The notes beneath the pieces are model-generated. The model saw nothing but the letters and a program-made list of their open reading frames with translations, was not told the DNA's origin and did no database searches. Below, piece after piece: positions 1 to 11,577 of a stretch of DNA of 64,000 bases (positions are counted from its first letter, which is position 1; the number at the start of each line of letters is the position of its first letter). Origin of the DNA: Piliocolobus tephrosceles (Eukaryota; Chordata; Mammalia; Primates; Cercopithecidae); the NCBI RefSeq assembly GCF_002776525.5, contig NC_045436.1, positions 101,760,211-101,824,210 on the forward strand, read 5' to 3'. The position numbers and the translations under genes were made by a program.

Positions 1-397
1 TTTGCTGGCAACCACCCTTTACCGCATCTCTGTAAAGCAGGGAGGAAAAAAAAATTAGTATTGCCATTTTGCAGATGGGAGGGCATGAATTAATATGTTG
101 TATGATCACATGATAAACAGACCTAGAGGTTATAGGAGTCCCAGTTACTGCCCCGTTGTAAACTGATCCCCATTTTTGCCCTAAGGATAACTCATAATTT
201 TCTCCTGACCTGATTTCATTCATCCCTCTATTTTAAACATAGGGGAAAAGTAATCGTTTTAGCTATATATTAAAAGAGTAAGAAGCTTGTACCTATTAAG
301 AGAAAGTCCTAGCCTACTTGCTGTTAATGAGATAAGTGGTTTAAAAGATTATACTCAACAGAAAGCAATGCTAATTGCCATAGTTATTGCCAAGAGT
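1..397. other. Intronic or upstream DNA, unclassified
   Basis: AT-rich non-coding sequence with no recognised repeat, motif or exon. Confidence 0.5.
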
Positions 398-507
398 AAT
401 ATTCTGGGAGGCTGAGGTGGGAGGTTGCTTGAGCCTGGGAGGTGGAGGCTGCAGTGTAAACACCCCATTGCACTCCAGCCTGGGTGACAGTGAGACCCTG
501 TCTCAAG
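398..507 (+). repeat. Alu right-arm fragment
   Basis: Starts at 'ctgggaggctgaggtgg' and runs through the right-arm 'cactccagcctgggtgacag' to 'ctgtctcaag'. The left arm is absent. A second Alu begins just downstream. Confidence 0.8.
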
Positions 508-530
508 TTTTTTTAAAAAGCATTTTTTAT

Positions 531-808
531 TGGCTCACACCTCTAATCCCAGCACTTTGGGAAGCCTGAGGAGGGCGCATCACGAGGTCAGGAGATCGAG
601 ACCATCCTGGCTAACACAGTGAAACCCTGTCTCTACTAAATATACAAAAAATTAGCCTGGCATGGTGACAGGTGCCTGTAGTCCCAGCTACTCGGGAGGC
701 CGAGGCGGGAGAATGGTGTGATCCTGGGAAGCAGAGTTTGCAGTGAGCCGAGATCGGGCCACTGCACTCCAGCCTGGGGGACAGAGTGAGACTCCGTCTC
801 AAAAAAAA
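531..808 (+). repeat. Alu (Y/S type), nearly full length
   Basis: 'ggctcacacctctaatccc' head, 'tcaggagatcgagaccatcc' middle, poly-A at the right end. A few bases are missing at the 5' end. Confidence 0.9.
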
Positions 809-1244
809 GCATTTTTTTTTTTATCACGTTTGACCTGTGATACTGAAGGAGTGGCGGGAAAGCATCTTTTAGTAAAAATAATAAATAGAAAAAAAACTTT
901 CAATGTATTTTTTTATCCAGGACAAGTTTAGGTGTAGCTTAGGGAAGAGGACCTAGACTCTAACCTTTTATTTGACCTTTGGTAGATGAACAAAGGGGTT
1001 TCTATAAGATACCTGATGGCCTGAAACATTATCCATTACACACTAGTTGACATGCAATGCTGTAAATAATAATTCAAAGGATGTGAAGTTAAATGAGAGT
1101 TAACCCAGTGAGTGGCTGATTAAGACAGCAATCAACAAATAACTGTCCACTGCTTAGACATTAGGGACAGAGTGACAAACAGAAAATAAGGTTCCATGAC
1201 CTCAGTCTAGTAGGGAAAATGGACATTAAGTAATTACAAGTGCA

Positions 1245-1566
1245 GGCTGGACGGGGTGGCTCACACTTTTAATACCAGCACTTTTGGAGGCTGAGGTGGG
1301 CAGATCACCTGAGGTCATGAGTTCGAGACCAGCCTGGCTGACATGGTGAAACCCCATTTCTACTAAAAATACAAAAAGTTAGTTGAGCATGGTGGCATGC
1401 GCTTGTAATCCCAGCTACTCAGGAGGCTGAGGCAGAATTGCTTGAATTTGGGAGGAGGAGGTTGCAGTGAGCCAAGATTGAGCCATTGTGCTCCAGCTTG
1501 GGCAACAAGAGTGAAACTGCGTCTCAAAAATAAATAAATAAATAAAATAAAATAAATAAATAAAAA
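1245..1566 (+). repeat. Alu with an (AAATA)n tail
   Basis: The head 'ggctggacggggtggctca' and both arms are present. The tail has become a tetra/pentanucleotide AAATA array at about 1527-1566. Confidence 0.9.
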
Positions 1567-1639
1567 ATAGTAATTACAAGTGCAATGAAAAATACAACCT
1601 AGGCCCAGCCTGGACCAGCATGGTCAAGATCTGGCATGG

Positions 1640-1830
1640 TGATATAGTCAGACACATCTGAGTTCTCACTTTTTAGTTGGGTAACTTACTCAACTTTTCC
1701 ACAGCTTTAGTTCCTTTTCTGCAAAATGGATAAAATAACAATACCTACCTCAGAAGGCTGGGAGTGTGATAAGAGATAATGCACACAAAGCATTTAGCAC
1801 AGTGGCTGGTAAAAGGTAAACACTGGAGTG
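1640..1830 (-). repeat. MIR element
   Basis: Reverse-strand MIR core: 'gttgggtaacttactcaac', 'tctgcaaaatggataaaat' and 'cagaaggctgggagtgtg' are recognisable. Diverged. Confidence 0.65.
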
Positions 1831-1959
1831 TTAGTTCTTACTATTCCTTGACAAAGTAGTGGTTTAAGCTAAAATTTAAATATATGTAAGAGTTAGTTAG
1901 GTTAATGACTTCCAATGTCCAGTGCTGGTTTGTACAGAATTTTCTCTGATCTTCAGTGA

Positions 1960-3340
1960 CATGTATTTATCCAACAAATGTTTATTGAGCATCTATTATC
2001 TGTTAGGCACTGTTCTAATGCAGAACTGAGGATATAGCACTGAGGAAGACATGAGCCTCATGAGCTAGGGGCAGTATGCCACACTGTATAATAAAATGTT
2101 TATTGTTAGATGGTATTAAGCATAAAGAAAAAAATAAAAGGTGAAAGCAGATTAAAGACTGTATATGGTGGGGAGGGTAGGAGGGGAGTGTTAACTTTAC
2201 AGAGGTGGCCAGAAAGGCCCCACTGAAGTGGAGATAATTGAGTCAAGATCAGAAGAAGCTGAGAGCACAGTGAGTCCTGCAGGGAAGGATCAGCAAATAC
2301 AAAGCCTGGCATAGACTGAGGGAAGGGAGAGAAGCACAAGAAAGGTCTAGATCAACTCTGTGCAACACAATGGTAGGTAGTAACCCCTAACTTCTTGTGG
2401 CTCTTGAGCCTTTGAAAATGTGACCAGTCTGAATTGAGATGGACTGTGGGTGGAAATACACACTGGATTTTACAGACTTAGTATGAAGAAAAGAATGTAG
2501 AATTTTGTGTTAAGAATTTTTATATAGATTACATGTTGAAATAATTACTTAGATATATTGGATTAAATAAAATATGCCACTAGATTTTTTTTTTTGATGT
2601 GACTACTGGAAAGATTGAAATTATGTACATGGCTTGCATTATATTATATTTCTATGAGACAGTACTGGTCTAGAGATTTAGGGGGCTGGAGTTGCAGATG
2701 ATAAAATTTCCTGTACTTTGGCTTTTTACTCTGGGGAGTCATTGAAGGGTTTTGAGGGTAATTCCTATTGAAGAGGATCCTCCGGCTGCTGGGCTTAGAA
2801 GAGATGTAAGAGGAGAAAAGATGGAAGGAGCAAGTAAAGTAAGAGACTACTGTGATAATCCAGGCATGAGATGACATTATGGGGACTGTTGGACCAGGTT
2901 GGGAGCAGCAGAAATTGGGAGTAATGGTCAGAAAAATTGAGGACAATGTAGTGAGTTTTTATGAGGTTAAATTAGTTTAATTTAAATAATCTATCTTTTA
3001 TTTTGAGATTATATCCTTCCTACTTTTTTGTGGGTAAAATATATATTTGTTAATGAAATTACAATGATAACATATGAGGGTCATTTTGTTAGTTTTGAGG
3101 GTCCTTATTTGGCCAAAAGTTTGGCAATCTTAGTTCAGTATACATACCCCACTCTATTTTTCTTGCTGTTTTATAGATTTGAAATTATAGAAGTCTAAGA
3201 ACCACTAAACCTGATTGGGGAAGGACAGGGTGGGAGTTTGGAGCAGTCCAGGTAGCAGAAACTGGAGATGTGAAGCTCTTGGGCTGGTGAATACCTGGAG
3301 AGTGAGGAAGAAAGTGGAGTGGTGTTTGATTGTTATGAGA
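1960..3340 (+). repeat. L2 LINE 3' region, interrupted by a hAT element
   Basis: 'caacaaatgtttattgagc' at about 1973 opens a typical L2 stretch. L2-like sequence ('aggcatgagatgacattatg', 'ttttgagggtaattcctatt') continues beyond the DNA transposon at 2352-2666. Boundaries are approximate, and the name is from memory of the consensus. Confidence 0.6.
2352..2666. mobile_element. hAT-type non-autonomous DNA transposon
   Basis: Flanked by a perfect 8-bp duplication GGTCTAGA (2344-2351 and 2667-2674), the hallmark target-site length of hAT elements. Degenerate terminal inverted repeats occur at both ends (left 'caactctgtgcaacac', right complement 'cagtactgtctcatag'). The interior resembles a MER-class Charlie derivative; I do not name the subfamily. 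It sits inside an L2. Confidence 0.7.
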
Positions 3341-3593
3341 TCTAGCTAGAAGGGCAGGGAGGGGTCAAACGGAGCGCCCTTTCACCTAGAGTACAAAGAC
3401 AATCCCTTAGATTTGTCCATGTAATGAGGATAGTTATGTCCACGTGTACCTAATGTTAATTTAGGGAAGAATTAATGGTGGTGTCAGCTTTGTTGTTCCA
3501 CTGAGACTGATACTGGGAATTATTCATTCTGCTTTATGATAATCTATCACTTCTTGACTATTCTCATTCCCATGCCTGGTTAGAATAGTTTGT

Positions 3594-3888
3594 AGCCAGG
3601 CATGGTGGCATGCTCCAGTAGCCCCAGCTACTCAGGAGGCTGAAGCAGCAGGATTGCTCGAGGCCAGGAGTTCTGGACTGTGGTGCGCTCTGCATGTCCA
3701 CATAAGTTCACAATCAGTATGGTAACCTCCTGGCAGTGGGCATGAAGGAGACCAAGTTGTCTAAGGAGGGGTGAACCCGCCCAGGTTGGAAATGGAACAG
3801 GTCAGAGCTCCGGTGCTGTTCAGTAGTGGGATGAGGCCTGTGAATAGCCACTGCACTCAACCTGGGCAACAGGGAGACCCTTTCTCCT
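3594..3888 (+). pseudogene. 7SL RNA (SRP RNA) pseudogene, near full length
   Basis: Alu-like ends enclose a central block that Alus lack: 'ataagttcacaatcagtatg', 'gtgggcatgaaggagacc', 'aaggaggggtgaacccgcc' and 'cagtagtgggatgaggcctg', which is the 7SL S domain. About 295 bases, close to the roughly 300-nt RNA, with scattered substitutions. The flanks resemble short target duplications ('agaatagtttg' left, 'atactagtttg' right), so it is a retro-pseudogene rather than a gene. Confidence 0.9.
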
Positions 3889-4245
3889 AAAATACTAGTT
3901 TGGAAAGAAAAATTTACTGTAAGTGGTATGCATATAGTGTATGCTCAAAGACTACTTATTGAATGAAAAACTGAATTAATGAATAACTGAAAAATTAATG
4001 GGAGGAATTTAAAAATTTTTAGTAATCAAGATAATGGGTGTCTTAGTTGTAGCAATAGACAAACATATTTGAAAAACCAAGGGAAATCTTGAAGAGTTAT
4101 GAGCAATTGTACTGTGCTGCAAAACATTTTAAAGGAAGAATTCATTTTTTCCTGAAGATCTGCTTGTTTTTTATTTCTTACCAACTATCTACAGGGCATT
4201 GTCCAGAATTTTTTCTGGAGGAATTCAGAACTTAAATTTGTTGCA

Positions 4246-4548
4246 CTGGCAAGGCACAGTGGCTCACACCTGTAATCCCAGCACTTTGGGAGGCCGAGAT
4301 GGGTGGATCACTTGAGGCCAGGAGTTCAAGACCAGCCTGGGCAACATGGTAAAACCCCATTTCTCCTAAGAATGTAAAAATTAAGACGGGTATGGTGGCG
4401 CATGCCTGTAATCCCAGCTACTAGGGAGGCTGAGGCAGAAGAATCACTTGAACCGGGGAGGCAGAGGCTGCAGTGAGCTGAGATCACATGACTGCACTCC
4501 AGGCTGGGTAACAGAGTGAGACTCCATCTCAGAAGAAAAAAAAAAAAA
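4246..4548 (+). repeat. Alu (S type)
   Basis: Complete dimer from 'ggcaaggcacagtggctc' to an A-rich tail. Confidence 0.9.
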
Positions 4549-4821
4549 GTTGCACAATTCAGAAGGTGTGGAAAGCAGACCAAATTAAATGAGGAAGACC
4601 AAGTAAACAGGGCAAAAGTGAGACAGCAGATGTGAAAGAAGGGTATCTTTGCCTCCACATAGTGGAGTGGTGGTTAGTCGCTTGGTGGTTACAGAAAGCC
4701 AATCATTAATAAGCAAATCTCTGAAAACAGAATAAATGGGAAATAAATTTTTATTTTAAAATTTGTTCATGTAGGGAAATATATTTGTTCAAAAAAGAGA
4801 AGACCCAATCAATACAATATA

Positions 4822-5118
4822 ATTTTTTTTTTTTTTTGAGATGGAGTCTTACACTATTGCCCAGGCTGGAGGGCAGTGGCAAAATTTCGGCCTGTTGCAA
4901 CCTCTGCCTCCCCAGTGCAAGCGATTCTCCTGCCTCAGCCTCCCAAGTAGCTAGGATTACAGGTGCCCACCACCACACCCAGCTAATTTTTTATATTTTT
5001 AGTAGAAGCAGAGTTTCACTGTATTGGCCAGGCTGTTCCCGAACTCCTGACCTTGTGATCTGCCCGCCTCAGCCTCCCAAAGTGCTGGGATTACAGGTGT
5101 AAGCCACTGCACCTGGCC
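4822..5118 (-). repeat. Alu
   Basis: T-run at the left, 'ccactgcacctggcc' at the right. Flanked by the duplication AATACAATATA (about 4811-4821 and 5119-5129). Confidence 0.92.
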
Positions 5119-5139
5119 AATACAATATACTTTTAAAAA

Positions 5140-5545
5140 ACTTTTTAAAATGTGGTAAAATATATGTCATAACACACCATTTTAACTATTTATGAGTGTA
5201 CAGTTTAGTGGCCTTAAGTATATTTACCGCATTATGCAGTGATCTCTTCTGTTTCTCTCCAGAAATTTTTCGTCTCTTCCCAAGCTGAAACTCTACCCAT
5301 TAAAATGATATATCTCCCCAGCCCTCTCTCTCCCCAGGGCCTGGCAACAATCATTCTATTTTCTGTCTCTATGAAAATGGTACTCTGGGTACTTCATGTA
5401 AGTACACTCATATGGTATTTGTGTCTGGCTTATTTCATGTGGCATAATGTTCTCAAGGTTGACATGTAGCATGTGTCAGAAATTCATTCCATTTTAAGAC
5501 TGAGTAATATTCTATCATATGTGTATACAACATTAATAAAATGTA
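5140..5545. repeat. Old L1 (L1M-type) 3' fragment
   Basis: 'tgtggtaaaatatatgtcat', 'gtgtacagtttagtggcc' and 'ggcttatttcatgtggcat' are typical of the widespread old L1M 3' segment. The 76-residue frame here is not a gene. Confidence 0.65.
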
Positions 5546-5684
5546 CTTGTAAAAGGAGATGCCAAAAGCTGCTGGTAAAGTATAGGAGAGCAAAATAAAG
5601 TTTACCTGAGATGTTGATGTCCCTTGAGGAATAAGAGTTCCTCATGAGAGTATACTACAGTTTGTGAGGGAGATTTCAGTAAAA

Positions 5685-5690
5685 GAAAAA
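5685..5690. repeat. Target-site duplication, left copy
   Basis: GAAAAA, identical to 11387-11392. Confidence 0.8.
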
Positions 5691-5825
5691 TATTGGGGGA
5701 ACCCGCTCCTAATATTTCAATGTAGGTTCTTTCTATTTTCCGTAAGTGTCGGCCAGCTGAGAAATAAAGAGAGACAGTATAAAGAGGAATTTTACAGCTG
5801 GGCCACCGGGAGTGACATCACATAT
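5691..5825 (-). repeat. 3' LTR stub of the HML-8-like provirus
   Basis: The 135 bp align with the outer end of the right LTR (10124 onward) from 'tattgggggaaccc' to 'gacatcacatat', with about a dozen differences by eye. The rest of this LTR and the end of env are deleted at about 5825/5826, where sequence switches to env transmembrane-subunit code. Confidence 0.88.
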
Positions 5826-7650
5826 CAAAATTAGCTAATTTTTGATCAATGCCCTGTTGAGAATTCCACATTTGGGTGAAATTGGCTTGCCAATCATTAA
5901 CAAAATGAACCGTTTGGATAGATTGGTATAATGCCACTCCTGCAGTGAGTGGCCAGTGCAGTGACTGTAATTAGGCCCATGATCACAGCGATTAAAGTGA
6001 AAACAAATCTCTTAGCTCTTTTGAGAATTCGTTGTAACACTTCATTAATTAAATGTACTGAGGGAGAAGATTCCCAAGGTCTGGGTAGAGTTACCAGTAC
6101 CCAGATTCCTTCTCAAGCTCAAAGCAACATCACACTTTTCCTGGAGTCAAAACGGGAGGTAACGAAAGTGTATAAGTGACAATTAATGCATTGAACAGTT
6201 TGATTGTTTGTCCAAATTTTGATATTTCCCACTAACAGCATGTAAGAAGGCTTAACACAACTCTGTACAGGAATAGTCAGGCTGGAGGTAAACAAAGCAG
6301 AAGGTTTGAATCTACGTTTATAGTGAGGGAGAGGAGCGGTGGTGGCAACACCTGATGTTCTCTGCCGTAAAGAAGCAATCCCAGGTGCCCAGGGATGCCA
6401 AAGAGGCAGAGGGTCATACCTGGGTCTCGAAGAATTATCATAATGCCAATCAGAGTCCCATAAAGGGTGATCGGCACCATAAAGAGGAAGAGGGTACAAA
6501 GGGGATTTGTCATGGGGTTCAGAATCATGGATGTGAGAGGCGGTAGGGGGACAATAGACAGAAAAGTTTCCCCTTCCCATACTCGCAGTCCGGACATGGC
6601 AATAGCCAATTTCCAAAGTTCTGGGTGTTCTGGGCTCAGAATGGGGAATATCATATGAGACTTGGAGGAGTGGGGGAGTAATGCCCTTTTCTTCCCATTT
6701 TAAGGGAAAGAATGAGCTGAACCTCCTATGCAAAGTAGGATGATAATCCTCATCCTCCCAATAAGAAATAAAAAAGTAGCCTCCAGGCATTCCCTTCCAC
6801 CAGAGGAGCAATTGTTTTTTAAATAGCCCTTTGGTGCCCAGTCTATTACTAAACCATATGAGTCATGTTTTAATACTACTGTATGTGAGATGGACCCTCA
6901 GAATTTTTAGGACATGGTTTTCCTACAGGTTTATATTGGAAGTATGGGGTATCTCCTATTACTCCCCTTTTCATTTGTCTTGAAGGAGAAAGGGAGAGGC
7001 TGGAGACCAAATGTCCCTGTTCCCCTGTGGCTGATCTCTCCAGAAGATAAGCAGCCCAGACTTGAGTTTCTAGATGGATACAACCAGGTGCATGTCCGAG
7101 GCACAGAGGAAGGTATTTATAACCCATAGTAACATTGAATGCAGTGCCTTCTTCTCCTGGCTGAACAGGGCAACGGTCATCTATAGCTCCAGACATCCAC
7201 ACACTATCATTAGTATAGATTTCTGCAGGAGCATCCACCCAGGTGAGAGATCGAATAAGTGCAGGAAAAGGCACATAAGCTCAATGAGAATAATTTTGTG
7301 TAGCAGGTAAATCAATTTGAGGGGAAACTGGTGAGACAGAATGTATAATGAGGAGAATTATTAAATAAAACTTATTGTAAGCAAGATCCAGTGGTGAAGG
7401 AGGAAGAGAAGAACCAGGGGATGTTGTTTTCAGGCTAATAGAAATGGTGAGATTGTTAGGTTCGTAAGGAGAAAAAGGAAGGTAATTAGAAGTGAGATTA
7501 GTTAGAGGAGTCTCTGTTGCCATTAGGGAGGATTGAACCAGACCCATTTTGATTTGGCGTGCCAGTTTCTGAGGAGTCAGCACAGATCTCACCAGGTATG
7601 AGGGCGGTCTCTGACACGGACATCTTTTCCCTGTGGTTTTCATTGTCAGT
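5826..7650 (-). pseudogene. env: HML-8-like env remnant (broken)
   Basis: Reading right to left: a start/signal region and N-terminal surface subunit in the frame of about 7281-7643, surface subunit at 6876-7274 (NDSVWMSG, DDRCPVQPGEEGTAFN), C-terminal surface subunit at 6119-6811, then a transmembrane start with a furin-like R-A-K-R and a hydrophobic fusion-peptide stretch near 5960-6045. At least three frame changes or stops separate these blocks. The transmembrane ectodomain is cut at its heptad region, and membrane anchor and tail are missing. In the family this protein would mediate entry; here it is non-functional. Confidence 0.85.
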
Positions 7651-7745
7651 ATTCACATGAAGTTTCAGTCTTCTAGTGGGCACCCAGATAGGGGATTGAT
7701 GATCTCCTGGCAAAACACAAGCATACCCTCTTCCCCATGTTATAA
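7560..7745 (-). pseudogene. pol: HML-8-like integrase C-terminal remnant
   Basis: The frame at 7498-7713 reads PGDHQSPIWVPTRRLK, the SH3-like integrase C-terminal end that in betaretroviruses overlaps the env start. It is all that remains of pol. To its right the sequence passes within a few bases into the gag/pro boundary, so roughly 3.5 kb is deleted at about 7740-7750. Confidence 0.8.
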
Positions 7746-9969
7746 TTGTTCTGGGTTACCAGGTAGTGGTCTGGGAATTAAAGGCAAAGAATTAGGTAGT
7801 AAATTTAGAGGAATGGAACTACAGAGCTCGACCGCCCCACCTCCTACTGTGGAGGTGGACAAGCATTGTACTGAGACAAAAGAAGAGTCTGGGACCCATC
7901 TGGGTTGGCTGCAGGGAAATTTGTTTGTGCTGGGGGCTGTGTTGGGACTCCTTGAAGCGGAAACATAACATTGGTCTGAGTCTGAGGTGTCCCATTTGAT
8001 ATTGGGGCCTGGGACTGGCCCCGCTTCCCGTTTCCCGTTTCCCTGGTTCTGTGGCAAGGGGTTTCCATCTATATCAGACTTAGAGCGGCAAGTACTTGCC
8101 CTATGTTTACCTTCACAACAACGAGGGCAAACAGTAGCAGGAGCATTTGGCCGTGTTTGTTGAGCCGGCTTGGCTACTTGTAAGTTTTTAACAGTGCAAT
8201 TTTTTTGAGTGTGACCAAGTTGACCACAATTAAAGCAGGCTCCAAGAAAAGAATCAGTCGAGCCAGTTTGATCACTGTCCTTCATGGCCCGTGCCCACAG
8301 AATAGCTTTGTGAGTCTCTAATCCAAAGCTTTCACAAGCTTTAATATATGCAGGCAACACCTCATAATCAGGTAAATTTTGTCTTTGGACGGAACACATG
8401 GCCATTTTACTCATGGTTCGCATTCTCAAAAGCTAACATACGAAGGACAATACCTTGAGTGTGCTCATCAGAGACAGAATTTTGAACAGCATCTTGTAAT
8501 TTAGCCAAAAAAATCAGATTATAATTCACTGTGACCCGTTTAACAGTAGTAAAAGAAACAGGAACTTGGCCTGGGGCACATAATTTATCCAAAGCTCTCA
8601 CTCATACATACCTTTTTTTACTTGTTCCATGGTGAGAGCATCAAAGCCTAATTGGGTAGTAGTGTCAGAGCAATGATCAGAGCCTGTGAGCTGAGCCTGA
8701 GTAATTAGAATGCCATCAGCCCGATTTAGCTGAGCCTGCAGACGGGCCACCTCTGACCACCAGGTACAGAATTGTAAATGCTGAGATGAAGTTAGAACAG
8801 CTTTTGCCAAAAGGTCCCAGTCTAAAGGAAGCAAAATGACCTCAGTACAAAGAGTCTGTAAATCCATTTTAACATATGGAGAAGTAGGATCATGCTGAGT
8901 ACAAGAATCCTTGAATTCTTTTAAAAAGGTAAAATTAAGCAGCACATATCAATGCACTTATACCCCTTGAGCATTAGGAGGTTCCAGCATGACTGGATAA
9001 TCCCACACCTCTAATCCGCTTGTTCTTTTGTTTTGGCGTAATGAGCGTTGCATGGAAGTTTCAACAACAGGCACATGAGACGGAGTCAGCATAGAAGTGA
9101 TAGGAAAAGTATGTGTAGATAAGGGAAACTGAGGTTGAGGAGATCAGACCAGTATGAGAGCATGAGAAAGGGGCATCGGGGGAGCAGAAGAGGCAGAAGC
9201 ATACTGGTGATTATTGTCCCAATCCTGTGCAGTCAGAGTGGCAGGGCATCCGTGCGTGAAGAAGGGTACAGAGAAGAAGGTTGAGTGGACGGCAAAGTGA
9301 CCGGTTGAGGTACTGAAATGACAGGAGGGTGAGGGGCTGAGGTAGATGGGGGAGGGCCTGCAGAATTACAGGTAGATTGTAGTTTGGTCCCAGAGCCATT
9401 AGATGGCCCTGGAGGCAAAGACTGCAAAGGTTTGGAGAGGGAAGAGTTAGCATAGATATCGTCCTGGGCTGTCCGAGTTGGGGCCACGGTAGCTACAAGT
9501 ACTGGCTCTTCATGAAAAGAAATAAGATCATCAGGAGATGACATTAAGCCAGAGTCACCAGAGTTAGATATTGAATTCTCAACATTGTCAGGTGGGGGAG
9601 GAGTAGACGAAGGGAGAGGCTGAGCAGATAACAAAGGCCAAATGGTACAGGAAAGCTGAAGAAGAGGTAGTGGGTCACCAGATTCAGAAAATTGTGGTAA
9701 CTGCAGGGGGTCACGGGATTGGTATGTCATTAGGACGGCACATACCAAGGCCCAATCACCCCAGTGATGGGAACATTATTTCCTGTTGGGACCAGTTTCC
9801 AGAATTTTGTACCAACACAATCCCATTGTTCCAGGAAACCAAGGACAGTGTTCCTTCACTGCCATGAATAGGGTGACCATATTTTCCATGGGCAATCGCA
9901 CTCCCCCCGTTTTAACAGGAGTTTAATATAGCAGAGATAAGCATAATGTTTAGACAGCACGTGACCCAT
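7740..9969 (-). pseudogene. gag: HML-8-like gag remnant (broken)
   Basis: The start ATG is the complement of 9967-9969 and gives M-G-H (Gly2 being the myristoylation position of matrix). A Pro/Ser-rich linker follows (9233-9748), then capsid N-domain (8598-8945), capsid C-domain (8407-8601) and nucleocapsid with two zinc knuckles: CFNCGQLGHTQKNC at 8196-8237 and CPRCCEGKHRASTC at 8088-8129. Frames change several times, so no intact polyprotein exists. The matrix frame stops after about 37 codons. The last part (7740-7860) enters the gag/pro junction and is truncated by the pol deletion. Confidence 0.85.
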
Positions 9970-10105
9970 AGTTATCCTGGACAATACACAGACAATTCAC
10001 CAATCGTCAGGGAGCTGACCAAGCATTTCTGTGTACTGGACCAATGAATGTTTCTCCACACCTACCAAAGGGAATTGGGTTCCCACATGCTTAGGAAAAA
10101 GAAAA

Positions 10106-10121
10106 CCATGTTGGCATGCCA
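10106..10121 (-). other. Degenerate primer-binding site of the HML-8-like provirus
   Basis: The complement reads TGGCATGCCAACATGG, two bases inside the LTR. It resembles the Lys-tRNA site TGGCGCCCAACGTGG with one inserted and two changed bases. The spacer 'ga' (10122-10123) is the same as in the other provirus. Confidence 0.6.
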
Positions 10122-10123
10122 GA

Positions 10124-11386
10124 TATCGGGGGAACCCGCCCCCAATATTTCAACGTAGTTTCTTTCTATTTTCCATAAGTGTCAGCTGGCTGAGAAATGA
10201 AGAGAGACTGTATAAAGAGAGGAATTTTACAGCTGGGCCACTGGGGGTGACATCACATATTGGCAGGACCATGATGCCCACCTGAGCTGCAAAACCAGCG
10301 AGTTTTTATTAAGAGTTTCAGGCCAGGCGCGGTGGCTCGCGCCTGTAATCCCAGCACTTTGGGAGGCTGAGGCGGGCAGATCACGAGGTCAGGAGATCGA
10401 GACACGGTGAAACCCCGTCTCTACTAAAAATACAAAACATTAGCCAGGAGTGGTGAAGGGTGCCTGTAGTCCCAGCTACTCAGGAGGCTGAGGCAGGAGA
10501 ATGATGTGAACCTGGGAGGCGGAGCTTGCAGTGAGCCAAGATCACGCCACTGTATTCCAGCCTGGGTGACAGAGCCAAACTCTGTCTCAAAAAAAATATA
10601 AATAAAAGGGTTTCAAAAGGGGAGGGGCTGTAAGAACAGAGAGTAGGTACTAAGATCACATGCTTCAAAGAGCAAAAAGCAGAACTACTGATAAGGATCT
10701 ATGTTCAGCAGTGCACATATTGTCTTAATAAACATCTTAAACAACAAAACACGGTTTGAGAGCAGAGAACCCATCTGGCCACAAATTTACCAGGGTGGAG
10801 TTTTTCCCCATCCTAATAAGCCTGAGGGTACTGCAGGAGACCAGGGCATATCTCAGTCCTTATCTCAACCACCTAGGACAGACATTCCCACAGCAGCCAT
10901 TTATAGACCTATCCCGAGGAAAGCATTCCTTTCCCAGGGTATTAATGTTAATATTCCTTGCTAGCAAAAGAATTGAGTGATGTCTCTCCTACTTGCACGT
11001 TGTTTATAGGCTCTCTGCAAGAAGAAAAATATGGCTCTTTTTGCCTGACCCTGCAGGCAGTCAGACCTTATGATTGTCTTCCCTTGTTCCCTAAAAATCG
11101 CTGTTATTCTGTTCTTTTTCAAGGTACACTGATTTCATATTGTTCAAACATACATGTTTTATAATTAATTTGTACAGTTAACACAATTGTTACAGTGGTC
11201 CTGAGGTGATGTACATCCTCACCTTACGAAGATAACAGGATTAAGAGATTACAGGCATAAGAAATTATAGAAATATTATTTGGGAACTGATAAATGTCCA
11301 TATTAAAATGAAATCTTCACAATTTATGTTCCTCTGCCACAGCTCCAGCTGGTCCCTCCGTTCGGGGTCCCTGACTTCCCGCAACA
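10124..11386 (-). repeat. 5' LTR of the HML-8-like provirus (MER11-like), with Alu insert
   Basis: The complement begins TGTTGCGGGAAGTCAGGGAC (right end) and ends at the two-base spacer before the primer site. It is 1263 bp including an Alu at 10321-10600. Its U3 half (about 10700-11386) aligns well with 43670-44416 in the other provirus. AATAAAAACTCGC on the complement near 10295-10310 is the R-region poly(A) signal. Confidence 0.85.
10321..10600 (+). repeat. AluY inserted in the MER11-like LTR
   Basis: 'ggccaggcgcggtggctcg' head, slightly shortened at 'gagacacggtgaaacc'. Flanking 'aagagtttca' (left) and 'aagggtttca' (right) look like its target duplication within the LTR. Confidence 0.9.
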
Positions 11387-11392
11387 GAAAAA
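11387..11392. repeat. Target-site duplication, right copy
   Basis: GAAAAA, identical to 5685-5690. Confidence 0.8.
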
Positions 11393-11577
11393 GAACTTGT
11401 TTCCCTTTAGTATGATAACAGGCTCACTATACAAGCTACTAATTCTCCCCACAGCTGTCCAGATTTGGCCTTTCTGCAACATGCTGTTTACCAATGTGTA
11501 CACTGATTCACCATCCTCTGTGGATAAATGTATGAGTCCTCCTAGGATCTGCCCATTTGTGCATTAGCTGACAATTA
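11393..11577. other. Intron, unclassified
   Basis: Unique-looking intron sequence right of the provirus; no motif recognised. Confidence 0.4.

Larger units (their letters stand above)
5691..11386 (-). mobile_element. HML-8-like (MER11/HERVK11) betaretroviral provirus, internally deleted
   Basis: Antisense provirus in an HSD17B11 intron. It is bounded by a perfect 6-bp target duplication GAAAAA (5685-5690 and 11387-11392), the length expected for betaretrovirus-like ERVs. From right to left: a near-complete 5' LTR, a two-base spacer, a degenerate Lys-type primer site, gag, the last part of integrase, env, then a 135-bp 3' LTR stub. Most of protease, reverse transcriptase, RNase H and integrase is missing, and env runs straight into the LTR stub. 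I assign HML-8 because the LTR (about 980 bp without its Alu) starts TGTTGCGGGAAGTCAGGGAC, which I recall as MER11. HML-3 (MER9) LTRs are shorter. No open gene remains. Confidence 0.85.

Noticed and set aside
6119..6811. 230-residue frame as a host gene
   Set aside because: It is the surface-subunit part of the HML-8-like env with frame changes on both sides.
10124..11386. MER9 (HML-3) identity for the first provirus
   Set aside because: The LTR is about 980 bp without its Alu, too long for MER9 as I remember it, and fits MER11 (HML-8). A library search should settle this.
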